This document shows positions 7,435 to 16,792 of a stretch of 64,000 nt of DNA, in pieces (positions within the stretch are counted from its first letter, which is position 1; every line of letters starts with the position of its first letter). The notes under the pieces are model-generated. The model was not told where the DNA came from. It was given only the letters and a program-made list of their open reading frames with translations, and did no database searches. The translations under genes and the position numbers were made by a program. The stretch lies in contig JAGOPK010000001.1 of assembly GCA_017992055.1 (NCBI GenBank), positions 744,001-808,000 on the forward strand, written 5' to 3'. Origin of the DNA: Burkholderiaceae bacterium. Its GTDB lineage: Bacteria > Pseudomonadota > Gammaproteobacteria > Burkholderiales > Burkholderiaceae_C.

Positions 7435-10400
7435 ATGAGCCCGACCTCGATCACCGCGCCCGCCGCGACCCCTCTCGCCGCCGCCGCCGCCGCAACCGCC
7501 CCCAGCCGCGCCACGCTGCCGCCCCAGCCCATCAGCGCCGAGGTGCTGGTGGAGAAATACGCCAAGGGCGACGAAACCACGCTGGACGATGTGCGCCAGC
7601 GCGTGGCGCGGGCCCTGGCCCAGGCCGAGGCGCCCGAGGCCCGCGCGCTGTGGGAGCAGCGCTTCCTCGATGCCCAGCGGCGCGGCTTCGTGCCCGCCGG
7701 GCGCATCAACTCGGCCGCCGGCACCTCGCTGGCGGCCACGCTGATCAACTGCTTCGTGCAGCCGGTGGGCGACTCCATCGCCGTGGCCGAGGACGGTTTT
7801 GCCGGCATCTATACCGCGCTGACCGAGGCTGCCGAGACCATGCGCCGCGGTGGCGGCGTGGGCTACGACTTCTCGCGCATCCGGCCCTCGGGCGCCTGGG
7901 TCGCGCCCACGCAGAGCAGCGCCTCCGGCCCGGTGAGCTACATGCGCGTGTTCGACCGCAGCTGCGAGACGGTCGAGTCGGCCGGCGCCCGCCGCGGCGC
8001 GCAGATGGCCGTGCTGCGCTGCGACCATCCGGACATCGAGCGCTTCATCCATGCCAAGGACCAGGGCGACCTGCGCAACTTCAACATCTCGGTCGGCGTC
8101 ACCGATGCCTTCATGGCCGCGGTGCTGGCCGATGGCGAGGTGGAGCTGGTGCACAAGGCCGAGCCCGGGCCCAAGCTCAAGGCCGAGGGGGCGCAGCAGC
8201 GCGCCGACGGCCTGTGGATCTACCGCCGCGTGGCCGCACGCGCGCTGTGGGACCAGATCATGCGCAGCACCTACGACCATGCCGAGCCGGGCGTGCTGTT
8301 CCTGGACCGCATCAACCAGGACAACAACCTGGGCTACTGCGAGACCATCGCCGCCACCAATCCCTGCGCCGAGCAGCCGCTGCCGCCCTATGGCTGCTGC
8401 TGCCTGGGCAGCGTGGACCTGACGCATTTCGTGCAGCGCCCGTTCGAGCCCGACGCGGCCTTCGACGACGCCGGCTTCGCCGAGGTCTGCGCGGTGGCCA
8501 CACGCATGCTGGACAACGTGCTCGACGTCACCGTCTGGCCGCTGCCGCAGCAGCACGAAGAGGCGCGCAACAAGCGCCGCGTGGGCCTGGGCTTCACCGG
8601 CCTGGGCGATGCGCTGGTGATGCTGGGCCTGCGCTACGACGGTGAGCCGGCACGCGCCATGGCCCGCCACATTTCGCAGGTGATGCGCGACGCCGCCTAT
8701 GGCGCCAGCGCCGACCTGGCGCGCGAGCGCGGCGCCTTCCCGCTGTTCAATGCCGACCTGTACCTGTCGGGCCGCGCCGGCGACGGGGCCGAGGCCGCCG
8801 ACCGGCCGGCGGCCTCGGTGCGCGGCTCTTTCGCCTCGCGCCTGCCGCAGCCGCTGAAGGACAAGATCCGCGCCCAGGGCCTGCGCAACTCGCACCTGCT
8901 GTCGATCGCGCCCACCGGCACCATCAGCCTGGCCTTTGCCGACAACGCCAGCAACGGCATCGAGCCGGCCTTCAGCTGGAGCTACCAGCGCAAGAAGCGC
9001 GAGGCCGACGGCAGCTTCAAGCAGTACAGCGTTGAAGACCATGCCTGGCGCCTGTACCGCCACCTGAAGGGGGCCGATGCGCCGCTGACCGAGGCCTTTG
9101 TCACCGCGCTGGAAATGAGCGCCGAGGCCCATGCCAGCATGGTGGCGGCGGTGGCGCCCTACATCGACACCTCGATCAGCAAGACCGTCAACGTGCCGGC
9201 CGACTATCCCTACGAGGAGTTCCAGAACCTGTACCTGCAGGCCTGGAACCAGGGGCTCAAGGGCCTGGCCACCTACCGGCCCAACAGCGTGCTGGGCTCG
9301 GTGCTGAGCGTGGAGCCGGCGGCCGTCGCCCCGGCCACCACCACGGCGGCGGCCGTCGCGCCGATGGCGGTGAGCGCGGCCGATGGCGCCCACCAGCGCC
9401 TGCGCGTGGAGCGCCTGCCGGCGCCGGTGCTGGCCTCGTTGCGCTGGCCGGGCCGGCCCGAGCTGCCCGGCGGCAATGCCGCCTGGAGCTACCTGATCCA
9501 GCATCCGCATGGCGACTTTGCGCTGTTTGTCGGCGAGATGCCGGCCGAGGCCGGGCCCGACGGCGGCTTGTTCGGCCGCAGCCTGCCGTTCGAGGTCTGG
9601 GTCAATGGCGCCGAGCAGCCGCGCGGCGTGGGTGCGCTGGCCAAGACCCTGTCGATGGACCTGCGCAGCAACGACGCCGCCTGGCTGCGCCTGAAGCTGG
9701 ACGCGCTGGCCACGGTGGCCGAGGAGCGGGCCTTCGAGATGCCGTCGCCGCCGGTCGGCGACAAGCGCCTGTACCCGGGCGTGGTTGCCGCCACCGCGGC
9801 GGTGATCCGCTGGCGCTGCGAGCAGCTGGGTGCGCTCACCGAGGGCGGCCCCACGCCGGTGGTCGATGCGCTGTTCAGCCGCGACGAGCCGCGCACCGGC
9901 CCCGATGGCACGCTGGCCTGGGCGGTGGACATCGACAACCATGCCACCGGCGAGCACTTCACGCTGACGCTGAAGGAGGTGGCGCTGGCCACGCCCGAGG
10001 GCGGCACGATCAACCGGCCCTGCGCCATCGGCTTCTCGGGCAACTATCCCAAGGCCTACGACGGCCTGGCGCGGCTGCTGTCGCTGGACATGCGCGTGAT
10101 CGACCCGGCCTGGATCGGCATGAAGCTGCGCAAGCTGCTGAACCTGGGCGAGCCGCTGGGGCATTTCATGGCGCCGGTGCCGGGCGAGCGGCGCCAGCAG
10201 GTCTGGCCCAGCACCGTGGCCTACATCGCCCGCCTGGTGATCCACCGCTATGCCCAGCTGGGCGTGCTGGACGAGACCGGCCAGCCGGTGCAGGCCATGG
10301 GCATCCTGGCCGCGCCGCAGTCGCTGCCGGCGCCCGTGGCGGTGGCCGGCGAGGCCGGCGGCGCCGCGCCGGTGATCGCCGGCAAGCCCTGCCCCGAGTG

Positions 10401-10476
10401 CGGCAATGCCACGCTGATCCACAAGGACGGCTGCGAGTTCTGCACCGCCTGCGGCTTTGTGGGGCAGTGCGGCTGA
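7435..10476 (+). CDS. nrdJ: Adenosylcobalamin-dependent (class II) ribonucleoside-diphosphate reductase
   Basis: A 1013-residue enzyme making deoxyribonucleotides with vitamin B12 instead of an oxygen-made radical. The first active-site cysteine is in LINCFVQP (about residue 105). [21 protein letters not shown] (about 309) carries the thiyl-radical cysteine and catalytic glutamate. [10 protein letters not shown] is the phosphate-binding loop. After the barrel (to about 620) there is a TSCPD-like region. The C-terminal zinc ribbon [22 protein letters not shown] contains the redox cysteines that re-reduce the active site. The start is uncertain: ATG at 7402 or 7435, neither with a clear Shine-Dalgarno; 7435 avoids a very short leader. 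It is divergent from the helicase over a LexA-like box. No nrdAB is in view. Confidence 0.9.
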   Translation: MSPTSITAPAATPLAAAAAATAPSRATLPPQPISAEVLVEKYAKGDETTLDDVRQRVARALAQAEAPEARALWEQRFLDAQRRGFVPAGRINSAAGTSLAATLINCFVQPVGDSIAVAEDGFAGIYTALTEAAETMRRGGGVGYDFSRIRPSGAWVAPTQSSASGPVSYMRVFDRSCETVESAGARRGAQMAVLRCDHPDIERFIHAKDQGDLRNFNISVGVTDAFMAAVLADGEVELVHKAEPGPKLKAEGAQQRADGLWIYRRVAARALWDQIMRSTYDHAEPGVLFLDRINQDNNLGYCETIAATNPCAEQPLPPYGCCCLGSVDLTHFVQRPFEPDAAFDDAGFAEVCAVATRMLDNVLDVTVWPLPQQHEEARNKRRVGLGFTGLGDALVMLGLRYDGEPARAMARHISQVMRDAAYGASADLARERGAFPLFNADLYLSGRAGDGAEAADRPAASVRGSFASRLPQPLKDKIRAQGLRNSHLLSIAPTGTISLAFADNASNGIEPAFSWSYQRKKREADGSFKQYSVEDHAWRLYRHLKGADAPLTEAFVTALEMSAEAHASMVAAVAPYIDTSISKTVNVPADYPYEEFQNLYLQAWNQGLKGLATYRPNSVLGSVLSVEPAAVAPATTTAAAVAPMAVSAADGAHQRLRVERLPAPVLASLRWPGRPELPGGNAAWSYLIQHPHGDFALFVGEMPAEAGPDGGLFGRSLPFEVWVNGAEQPRGVGALAKTLSMDLRSNDAAWLRLKLDALATVAEERAFEMPSPPVGDKRLYPGVVAATAAVIRWRCEQLGALTEGGPTPVVDALFSRDEPRTGPDGTLAWAVDIDNHATGEHFTLTLKEVALATPEGGTINRPCAIGFSGNYPKAYDGLARLLSLDMRVIDPAWIGMKLRKLLNLGEPLGHFMAPVPGERRQQVWPSTVAYIARLVIHRYAQLGVLDETGQPVQAMGILAAPQSLPAPVAVAGEAGGAAPVIAGKPCPECGNATLIHKDGCEFCTACGFVGQCG

Positions 10477-10483
10477 GCGAGCT

Positions 10484-10933
10484 TCAATCCGGCCGGCGCA
10501 CCGCTGCCTCGTAGACCGTCACAAACTCCGGCGGCATGCGCCGCGGCGCGCCGCTGGACAGTGCAATGCACACCAGCTCCCAGTGGCCGCGCAGCACCGT
10601 CGCCCGGTCGGCGGCGCGGATCAGCTGGAAGCCGCGGGTCATGGCCAGGCGGCCGTCGCTGGCCAGCAGCCAGGTGCCCAGCACCAGGGCCTCGCCCTCG
10701 GCGGTGGGCAGCAGGTAGTCGTAGTGGGCACTGCGGATGGCCATGGCCCGGTCCAGCCGGTGGTAGTCGGCCAGGCCCAGGCCCAGGGCCTCGGAATGGG
10801 CCCAGGCCACCTGCTCGCACCAGCGCACATAGACCGCGTTGTTGGTGTGCTGCAGGCCGTCGATGTCGGCCGTGGCCGGCGTCACCGCCAGGCAGTGCGG
10901 CTGGGCATGGTCCCAGGGCAGGTCGTGGTTCAT
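10484..10933 (-). CDS. Acyl-CoA thioesterase, single hotdog (YbgC/4HBT type)
   Basis: A 149-residue single-hotdog protein. TADIDGLQHTNNAVYVRWCEQVAWAHSEALG is the signature of the 4-hydroxybenzoyl-CoA thioesterase/YbgC family. The usual catalytic aspartate position (D-x-x-G-H-x-N) is represented by DIDGLQHTNN. It probably hydrolyses short or medium acyl-CoA or acyl-carrier thioesters in the cytosol as a tetramer. It ends seven bases from the convergent reductase gene and is divergent from the FabH-like synthase (76 bases apart), which suggests a shared link to acyl-thioester metabolism. Confidence 0.82.
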   Translation of the reverse strand: MNHDLPWDHAQPHCLAVTPATADIDGLQHTNNAVYVRWCEQVAWAHSEALGLGLADYHRLDRAMAIRSAHYDYLLPTAEGEALVLGTWLLASDGRLAMTRGFQLIRAADRATVLRGHWELVCIALSSGAPRRMPPEFVTVYEAAVRRPD

Positions 10934-11009
10934 CGGCGGCGATTGTGTCGCGGCCGGGGGCCGGGTTCCTGCGCAGGCCGCGCCCTGGGCCGCGGCCTAC
11001 ACTGAGGCC

Positions 11010-12131
11010 ATGAACGACGTCGTCATCTCCGGCACCGGCCTGTACCGGCCGCCGCACGTGATCACCAATGCCGAATTGGTGGCCTCCTACAACGCCTATG
11101 CCGATCTGCAGAATGAGCAGCATGCCGCGGCCATTGCCGCCGGCGAGCGCGCGGCGCTGGTGCATTCCAGCGTCGAGTTCATCGAGAAGGCCTCGGGCAT
11201 CAAGCAGCGCTATGTGATCGAGAAGCAGGGCGTGCTCGATCCCCGGCGCATGAAGCCGCATTTCGCGCCGCGGCCCGACGAGCAGCTGTCGCTGATGGCC
11301 GAGATCGCCGTGGATGCGGCGGCCAAGGCCCTGGTGGCGGCCAATCTGGAGGCCGGCGAGATCGACGCCGTGTACTGCGCCGCCGCCAACATGCAGCGCG
11401 CCTACCCGGCCATGGCCTGCGAGATCCAGGCCGCCGTCGGCGCCAAGGGCTTTGGCTTCGACATGAACGTGGCCTGCTCGTCGGCCACCTTCGCCATCGA
11501 GCAGGCGGCCAATGCCGTGCGCTGCGGCAGCGCGCGGCGGGTGCTGATCGTCAACCCCGAGATCACCTCGGCCCACCTGGAATGGCGCGACCGCGACTGC
11601 CACTTCATCTTTGGGGACGTGTGCACGGCCATCATCGTCGAGGCCGCCGACACCGCGCGCAGCGCAGAGCGCTGGCAGGTGCTGGGCACCCAGCTGGCCA
11701 CGCAGTACAGCAACAACATCCGCAACAACGCCGGCTTCCTGAACCGCTGCGAGGACACCGATCCCGACGCCCGCGACAAGACCTTCATGCAGGAAGGACG
11801 CAAGGTGTTCAAGGAGGTGGTGCCGATGGCCGCGGCCCACATCGAGGCCCACCTGGGCAAGCTGGGCCACACGCCGGCCCAGGTGCGGCGCTACTGGCTG
11901 CACCAGGCCAACCTGGGCATGAACCAGCTGGTGATCAAGAAGCTGGTCGGCGGCGAGGTCGGCGACGACCTGGCGCCCATCATCCTCAGCGAATATGCCA
12001 ACACGGCCTCGGCCGGCTCGATCATCGCCTTCCACCACCACCGCGCCGACCTGCAGGCCGGCGACCTGGGCGTGATCTGCTCCTTCGGCGCCGGTTATTC
12101 GATCGGCAGCGTGGTGCTGCGCCGGCTCTGA
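11010..12131 (+). CDS. Beta-ketoacyl-ACP synthase III family protein (FabH-like, long form)
   Basis: A 373-residue thiolase-fold condensing enzyme, longer than E. coli FabH (317). The catalytic triad is present: Cys in NVACSSATFAIEQ, His in RYWLHQANLGMN, and Asn in SEYANTASAGS. The C-terminus GVICSFGAGYSIGSVVLRR is the usual family end. It should condense an acyl-CoA or acyl-ACP with malonyl-ACP. Long FabH paralogues often serve a side branch, for example feeding degradation intermediates back to synthesis, so the exact substrate is open. The start at 11010 gives the canonical MNDVVISGTGLY N-terminus. Confidence 0.87.
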   Translation: MNDVVISGTGLYRPPHVITNAELVASYNAYADLQNEQHAAAIAAGERAALVHSSVEFIEKASGIKQRYVIEKQGVLDPRRMKPHFAPRPDEQLSLMAEIAVDAAAKALVAANLEAGEIDAVYCAAANMQRAYPAMACEIQAAVGAKGFGFDMNVACSSATFAIEQAANAVRCGSARRVLIVNPEITSAHLEWRDRDCHFIFGDVCTAIIVEAADTARSAERWQVLGTQLATQYSNNIRNNAGFLNRCEDTDPDARDKTFMQEGRKVFKEVVPMAAAHIEAHLGKLGHTPAQVRRYWLHQANLGMNQLVIKKLVGGEVGDDLAPIILSEYANTASAGSIIAFHHHRADLQAGDLGVICSFGAGYSIGSVVLRRL

Positions 12132-12150
12132 GGCGCCGGGGCCTGGGCGA

Positions 12151-13227
12151 TCAGGCTTCGCCGAGGCTCACGCCGATCTGTCGGGCGCAGTCCAGCAGCG
12201 GGTGGTCCAGCGGCACGCGGCGGTTGATGCCGGCCACCTGTTCCAGCGGCAGCTCGACCAGTTCGCCGCGCTGCAGCGACACCATCTGGCCAAAGCGTCC
12301 GGTCAGCACCATCTGCGCCGCCCGGTGGCCGTACTGCGTGGCCAGCACGCGGTCGAACGGCGTGGGGCTGCCGCCGCGCTGCACATGGCCCAGCACGGTG
12401 CTGCGCACCTCGCTGGCGATCAGCGGCTGCAACTGCTCGCGCAGCACATGGCCCACGCCGCCCAGGCGCAGCGGGTCAAAGCGGTCGCCGCTGTCGTCGC
12501 GCCCGGCCACGGTCTGGGCGCCGCCGCGGGCCTTGGCGCCCTCGGCAATGCAGATCAGCGTGTGGCGCTGTCGCTGCTCGCGCTGGCGGCAGACCTCGGC
12601 CACCGCCGCGATGTCGTAATCGATCTCGGGCAGCAGGATCACATCGGCCGCGCCGGCGATGCCGGCTTCCAGCGCAATCCAGCCGGCATGGCGGCCCATG
12701 GTCTCCAGCACCATCACCCGGCCATGGGCCTGTCCGGTGGTCTGCAGCCGGTCCAGCGCCTCGGTGGCGGTGGCCACCGCGGTGTCGTAGCCAAAGCTGC
12801 GCTCGCAGCCCTGGATGTCGTTGTCGATGGTCTTGGGCACGCCCACCAGGGCCAAGCCGATGGCCTGCAGCTGGTGGGCGATGGCCATGGTGCCGTCGCC
12901 GCCGATGGCCACCACCGCGTCCAGGCCCCAGGCGCGGGCCTGGGCCAGCACGTCGGCCGAGCGGTCGCGGCCCTGGTACTGGAACGGGTGGGCGCGGTTG
13001 CTGGTACCCAGCAGCGTGCCGCCGGTGGCCAGGATGCCGCTGACCGAGCGCCAGTCCAGCGGCCGGCCGCGGCCCTCGATCAGGCCCAGGTAGCCGTCTT
13101 CGATGCCCAGCACCTCCACGCCGCCATGGTGGATCAGCGACTTGGTGACGGCGCGGATCACCGCATTCAGGCCCGGGCAGTCGCCGCCGCCGGTGAGCAG
13201 GCCCACGCGCCGCACGCGGCCCGTCAC
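12151..13227 (-). CDS. pfk: 6-phosphofructokinase (ATP/PPi type undecided)
   Basis: A 358-residue phosphofructokinase phosphorylating fructose-6-phosphate. Motifs: LTGGGDCPGLNAVIR near the start, VVAIGGDGTMAIAHQL, GVPKTIDNDIQGCERSFGYDTA, METMGRHAGWIAL-type segment and LGHVQRGGSPTPFDR. The glycine of GGDG is of the ATP-using kind, while the lysine in PKTIDND is typical of pyrophosphate enzymes, so the phosphoryl donor cannot be called. The GTG start (13225-13227) overlaps the stop of the upstream gene as GTGA, indicating translational coupling. It is the last gene of the seven-gene malonate-type run, an unusual place for a glycolytic enzyme. Confidence 0.88.
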   Translation of the reverse strand: MTGRVRRVGLLTGGGDCPGLNAVIRAVTKSLIHHGGVEVLGIEDGYLGLIEGRGRPLDWRSVSGILATGGTLLGTSNRAHPFQYQGRDRSADVLAQARAWGLDAVVAIGGDGTMAIAHQLQAIGLALVGVPKTIDNDIQGCERSFGYDTAVATATEALDRLQTTGQAHGRVMVLETMGRHAGWIALEAGIAGAADVILLPEIDYDIAAVAEVCRQREQRQRHTLICIAEGAKARGGAQTVAGRDDSGDRFDPLRLGGVGHVLREQLQPLIASEVRSTVLGHVQRGGSPTPFDRVLATQYGHRAAQMVLTGRFGQMVSLQRGELVELPLEQVAGINRRVPLDHPLLDCARQIGVSLGEA

Positions 13228-14198
13228 AGCGGCTCCCGGCGCGCGTAGCGCAGCACGGTCACGCCGCGCCGCGCCTGGCGCAGCGAGGGCATCACCAGCA
13301 CGCAGTCGTCGTAGGGCGTGGTGATGGGCTGGCCGGCATTGCGGCCGATCTCGGTGCCGGCGCGCTCGATCAGCGCCAGCGGCGCCACCTGCGGGCCGAA
13401 GCCGACCTCGTCGCCCTGCGCCACCTCGGGGCCGGTGACCTGCAGCGCCCACTGGCGCGGCGCGTCGGCGCCATGCCAGCCGGGCAGCAGGGCGTCGGCC
13501 TGGGCAGCGTCCAGCGTGCCGGCGGCGACCAGAAAGCGCCAGCAGGCATCACGCGCCACCTCGCGGCTGGCCAGCGCGCCGTGGAAGCCGCATTCGATCA
13601 GCAGGCTGCGGCTGTCGCCGGCGCTGGGATCGTCCAGGCCGAAGCGGCCGAAGTCGCGCAGCCGCGTGCCGTCCTGGTGGCCGGCGTCGATGACGATGTG
13701 CTCGGGCGCGGCCAGGGCCTTGGCCAGTGCCAGATTGCGCGGCTGCAGGCCGGTCAGCAGCAGCGGAGGGCCGCCTTCGTGCATGGAATGCAGGTCCAGC
13801 AGCCAGTCGGCGGCCTCGGCAAAGGGCTTCAGCGCCAGCGCGCGCTGGCGCTCCTGCGTGCGGGGCTCGGCCAGCTTGTCGTCCTGCCAGACGCGGTTGA
13901 AGTCCTCGTCGACAAATCGGCTGGCGTCGTGCTGTGCCGGATCAAAGCGGTCAAAGGCCGCCAGATTGCAGAAGGCCAGGGTCAGCACGCCGCGCTGCGG
14001 CCGCAGGCCGGCCTGCAGCAGGCCCAGCAGGGCCCAGGCGCCGCACAGCTCGTTGCCGTGCACCAGGGCCGTGATCAGCACCTGGCGGCCGGGCTGGCCG
14101 CTGTCGAAGCGCCACACGCCCTCGGTGCCGGTGTTGCCGGCGCGCCAGGCGCCCAGCTCCGGCCTGGGCAGCTCGAAGCGCAGCGGTTGCGCGTTCAC
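13224..14198 (-). CDS. Succinylglutamate desuccinylase/aspartoacylase-like zinc hydrolase
   Basis: A 324-residue M14-like amidohydrolase. LVHGNELCGAW (about residue 46) supplies the zinc H-x-x-E pair. DLHSMH (about 135) supplies the third ligand. NRVWQDD fits the substrate-binding segment, and LIECGFHG carries the late catalytic glutamate. Relatives deacylate N-acyl amino acids such as N-acetylaspartate or N-succinylglutamate. The substrate here is unknown. It follows a Bug receptor with a four-base gap and overlaps phosphofructokinase by four bases. It could process an imported acyl amino acid, which is inference from the operon. Confidence 0.83.
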   Translation of the reverse strand: MNAQPLRFELPRPELGAWRAGNTGTEGVWRFDSGQPGRQVLITALVHGNELCGAWALLGLLQAGLRPQRGVLTLAFCNLAAFDRFDPAQHDASRFVDEDFNRVWQDDKLAEPRTQERQRALALKPFAEAADWLLDLHSMHEGGPPLLLTGLQPRNLALAKALAAPEHIVIDAGHQDGTRLRDFGRFGLDDPSAGDSRSLLIECGFHGALASREVARDACWRFLVAAGTLDAAQADALLPGWHGADAPRQWALQVTGPEVAQGDEVGFGPQVAPLALIERAGTEIGRNAGQPITTPYDDCVLVMPSLRQARRGVTVLRYARREPL

Positions 14199-14202
14199 GG
14201 CC

Positions 14203-15198
14203 TCACTCCTTGATCTTGGCGAAGTCGACGATGCGCTGGTACTTGGCGGTCTCGTCCTTCAGGAACCTGGCCATGTCGACGTGGCTGGGCGCGATGGTCG
14301 AGCCGCTGGCCTCCAGCTTGGCGCGCAGCTCGGGCGCGGCCAGGGCCTCGGCCAGCGCGGTCTTCAGCTTGGCCAGCACCGGTGCCGGCAGGCCGGCCGG
14401 GCCCATCAGCGCAAACCAGCTGCTGATGTCGGTGCCCTTCAGCTGCGGATGCTCGGCCAGCGCCGGGATGTCGGGCGTCACCGCCGAGCGTTTGGCCTCG
14501 GTGGTGCCCAGCGCCACCACCTTGCCGGCCTTGATGTGCGGCAGGCCCGAGGACAGCACGTACACGCCGAACTCGATGTTGCCGCCCAGCAGGTCGGTGG
14601 TCAGCGGCGCCACGCCGCGGTAGGGGATGTGGGTCATGAACAGCCGGCCCTGCTCCTTGACCATCTCGGCCGACAGGTGCAGGGCCGTGCCCACGCCCGA
14701 CGAGCCGTAGCTGAACTTGCCGGGATTGCTGCGCACCAGCGTGAAGAACTCGTCCAGGTTCTTCACCTGGGCCTTGGGCCCGGCCACCAGCACCATGGGC
14801 TGGGAGGCGATCAGGCCGATGGGCGTGAAGTCCTCCAGCTTGTACTTGACCGCCGGCGACACCAGGCGGCTGATGGCGATCTCGTTGTTGGCGCCCACCA
14901 GCAGGGTGTAGCCGTCGGGCGCGGCGTTGGCCACCTTCTGCGCGCCGATGGCGCCGCCGGCGCCGCCCAGGTTTTCCACCACCACGGTCACGCCCAGGCG
15001 CTTGGACAGCTGCTCGGCCACGGTGCGGCCGGTCAGGTCGGTGCTGCCGCCGGGTGGGTAGGCGACGACCACGGTGATGGGCTTGCTGGGATAGGCGGCG
15101 GGCTGGGCCTGGGCGGCCGTGCCCAGCGTCAGCATGGACAGCAGGCCGGACAGCAGGCCGGACAACAGCGGGCGGCGGTGGAGGGCGTTGGAGGTCAT
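14203..15198 (-). CDS. Bug family tripartite tricarboxylate transporter substrate-binding protein
   Basis: A 331-residue periplasmic receptor with a signal peptide (LLSGLLSGLLSMLTLGTAAQA), then YPSKPITVVVAYPPGGSTDLTGR, the standard Bug opening where the PGGxTD loop binds a carboxylate. Later family segments are NLGGAGGAIGAQKVANAAPDGYTLL, GSSGVGTALHL and THIPYRGVAP. It lies between malonyl-CoA synthetase and the aspartoacylase-like gene. No TctA/TctB membrane components are nearby, so it is an orphan receptor, as is common in Burkholderiales. A second ATG nine bases upstream (15205-15207) would add MAA. Confidence 0.9.
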   Translation of the reverse strand: MTSNALHRRPLLSGLLSGLLSMLTLGTAAQAQPAAYPSKPITVVVAYPPGGSTDLTGRTVAEQLSKRLGVTVVVENLGGAGGAIGAQKVANAAPDGYTLLVGANNEIAISRLVSPAVKYKLEDFTPIGLIASQPMVLVAGPKAQVKNLDEFFTLVRSNPGKFSYGSSGVGTALHLSAEMVKEQGRLFMTHIPYRGVAPLTTDLLGGNIEFGVYVLSSGLPHIKAGKVVALGTTEAKRSAVTPDIPALAEHPQLKGTDISSWFALMGPAGLPAPVLAKLKTALAEALAAPELRAKLEASGSTIAPSHVDMARFLKDETAKYQRIVDFAKIKE

Positions 15199-15242
15199 GG
15201 CGGCCATTCTGCCGCCGCCCTGGCCGCGGCCCTGAACCTCGG

Positions 15243-16790
15243 TCAGGCGAACAAGCCCTTGTGCTGCTCGCGCAGCAGGTTCTTCTGCACCTTGCCCATG
15301 GCATTGCGCGGCAGGTCGGCCACCACGAACAAGTGCTTGGGCACCTTGAAGTTGGCGATCTGCGACTTCAGCCGCGCCAGCAGGGCCGCGCCGTCCAGCG
15401 TGGCGCCGGGCTTGGCCACCACCACCGCCACCACACCCTCGCCGAAGTCGGGATGCGGCACGCCGATCACCGCGCTCTCGGCCACGCCGGCCATGTCGTT
15501 GATGAAGCCCTCGATCTCGGCCGGGTAGACGTTGTAGCCGCCGCTGATGATCAGGTCCTTGCTGCGGCCGACGATGGTGACGTAGCCGTCGGCGCTGCGC
15601 TGGCCCACGTCGCCGGTCTTGAACCAGCGCTGGCCGTCGGCATCGACGGCAAATTCCTCGGCGGTCTTCTCGGGCATGCGCCAGTAGCCGGCAAACACAT
15701 TCGGCCCGCGCACCTGGATGTGGCCGATCTCGCCGGCCGCGCAGGCCTGGCCGTCGTCGCCCAGCACGCGCAGCTGCACGCCGGGCAGGGCCGGGCCCAC
15801 GGTGCCGCGGCGGCGTTCGCCCTCGGCCGCGCGGCAGGGATTGCTGGTCAGCATCACCGTCTCGCTCATGCCGTAGCGCTCCAGGATGGTGTGGCCGGTG
15901 CGTGAGGTCCAGTCGTCGAAGGTTTCCACCAGCAGCGGCGCCGAGCCGCTGATGAACAGCCGCATGTGCGCCGCCTGCTCGCGGGTCAGCGCCGCCTCGC
16001 CCAGCATGCGCACATACAGCGTGGGCACGCCCATGAACACCGTGGCACGCGGGAACTGCGCGATCACCGTGCGCGGATCGAACTTGTTCAGCCACAGCAT
16101 GGGGCTGCCATTGATCAGCGCGCCATGGCTGGCCACGAACAGGCCGTGCACATGGAAGATCGGCAGCGCGTGGATCAGCACGTCGTCGGCCTGCCAGTCC
16201 CAATACTGCTTCAGCACCTGGGCATTGCTCAGCAGGTTGCCGTGGCTGAGCATGGCGCCCTTGCTGCGCCCGGTGGTGCCGCTGGTGTAGAGGATGGCGG
16301 CCAGGTCGTCGGCGCCGCGCTGCGCCGGCTGGTGCACATCGCTGCAATGCGCGGCGCGCTCCAGCAGGCTGCCCGAGCGGTCGTCGCCCAGCGTGAACAC
16401 ATGGGCGGTGCCGGCATTGAAGGCGATGCGGCTGACCCAGGGGAAGTTCTTCGGCGCGCACACCACCACCGCCGGCTCGGCATTGCCGATGAAGTAGCCG
16501 ATCTCGGCTTCCTGGTAGGCGGTGTTCAGCGGCAGGAACACATGGCCGGCACGCAGCACGGCCAGGTAGAGCATCAGCGCCTCGACGCTTTTTTCCACCT
16601 GCACCGCCACGCGGCTGGCCGGCGGCAGGTCCAGGCCCTGCAGCAGGTTGGCGATCATCGCGCTGGCGCGGTCCAGGTCGCGCCAGCGGTAGCGGCCGCC
16701 GGCCAGCGGGCCGTCCAGCTGCTCGATGGCGGTGGCGTCCAGGTCGGCGGGAAAGGCAGCGCGCAGGGCGCTGAACAGGTTGTGGTTCAT
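15243..16790 (-). CDS. matB: Malonyl-CoA synthetase (malonate-CoA ligase)
   Basis: A 515-residue adenylate-forming ligase. The phosphate loop LYTSGTTGRSKGAMLSHGNL, the PIFHVHGLF segment, ERYGMSETVML, WFKTGDVGQRSADGYVTIVGRSKDLIISGGYNVYP and the catalytic lysine in LPRNAMGKVQKN are all present. Length and motifs fit the MatB branch, which makes malonyl-CoA from malonate, ATP and CoA. The assignment is strengthened by malonyl-CoA decarboxylase three genes upstream in the same run. The start follows the upstream Bug gene's stop by two bases. A broader acyl-CoA synthetase is the alternative without the context. Confidence 0.88.
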   Translation of the reverse strand: MNHNLFSALRAAFPADLDATAIEQLDGPLAGGRYRWRDLDRASAMIANLLQGLDLPPASRVAVQVEKSVEALMLYLAVLRAGHVFLPLNTAYQEAEIGYFIGNAEPAVVVCAPKNFPWVSRIAFNAGTAHVFTLGDDRSGSLLERAAHCSDVHQPAQRGADDLAAILYTSGTTGRSKGAMLSHGNLLSNAQVLKQYWDWQADDVLIHALPIFHVHGLFVASHGALINGSPMLWLNKFDPRTVIAQFPRATVFMGVPTLYVRMLGEAALTREQAAHMRLFISGSAPLLVETFDDWTSRTGHTILERYGMSETVMLTSNPCRAAEGERRRGTVGPALPGVQLRVLGDDGQACAAGEIGHIQVRGPNVFAGYWRMPEKTAEEFAVDADGQRWFKTGDVGQRSADGYVTIVGRSKDLIISGGYNVYPAEIEGFINDMAGVAESAVIGVPHPDFGEGVVAVVVAKPGATLDGAALLARLKSQIANFKVPKHLFVVADLPRNAMGKVQKNLLREQHKGLFA

Positions 16791-16792
16791 GG

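Noticed and set aside
7294-10422. A 1042-codon open frame on the minus strand opposite the ribonucleotide reductase.
   Set aside because: It is His/Arg/Gly-rich, has no recognisable domain and exactly mirrors a strongly conserved gene. Long antisense frames are expected at this GC content.
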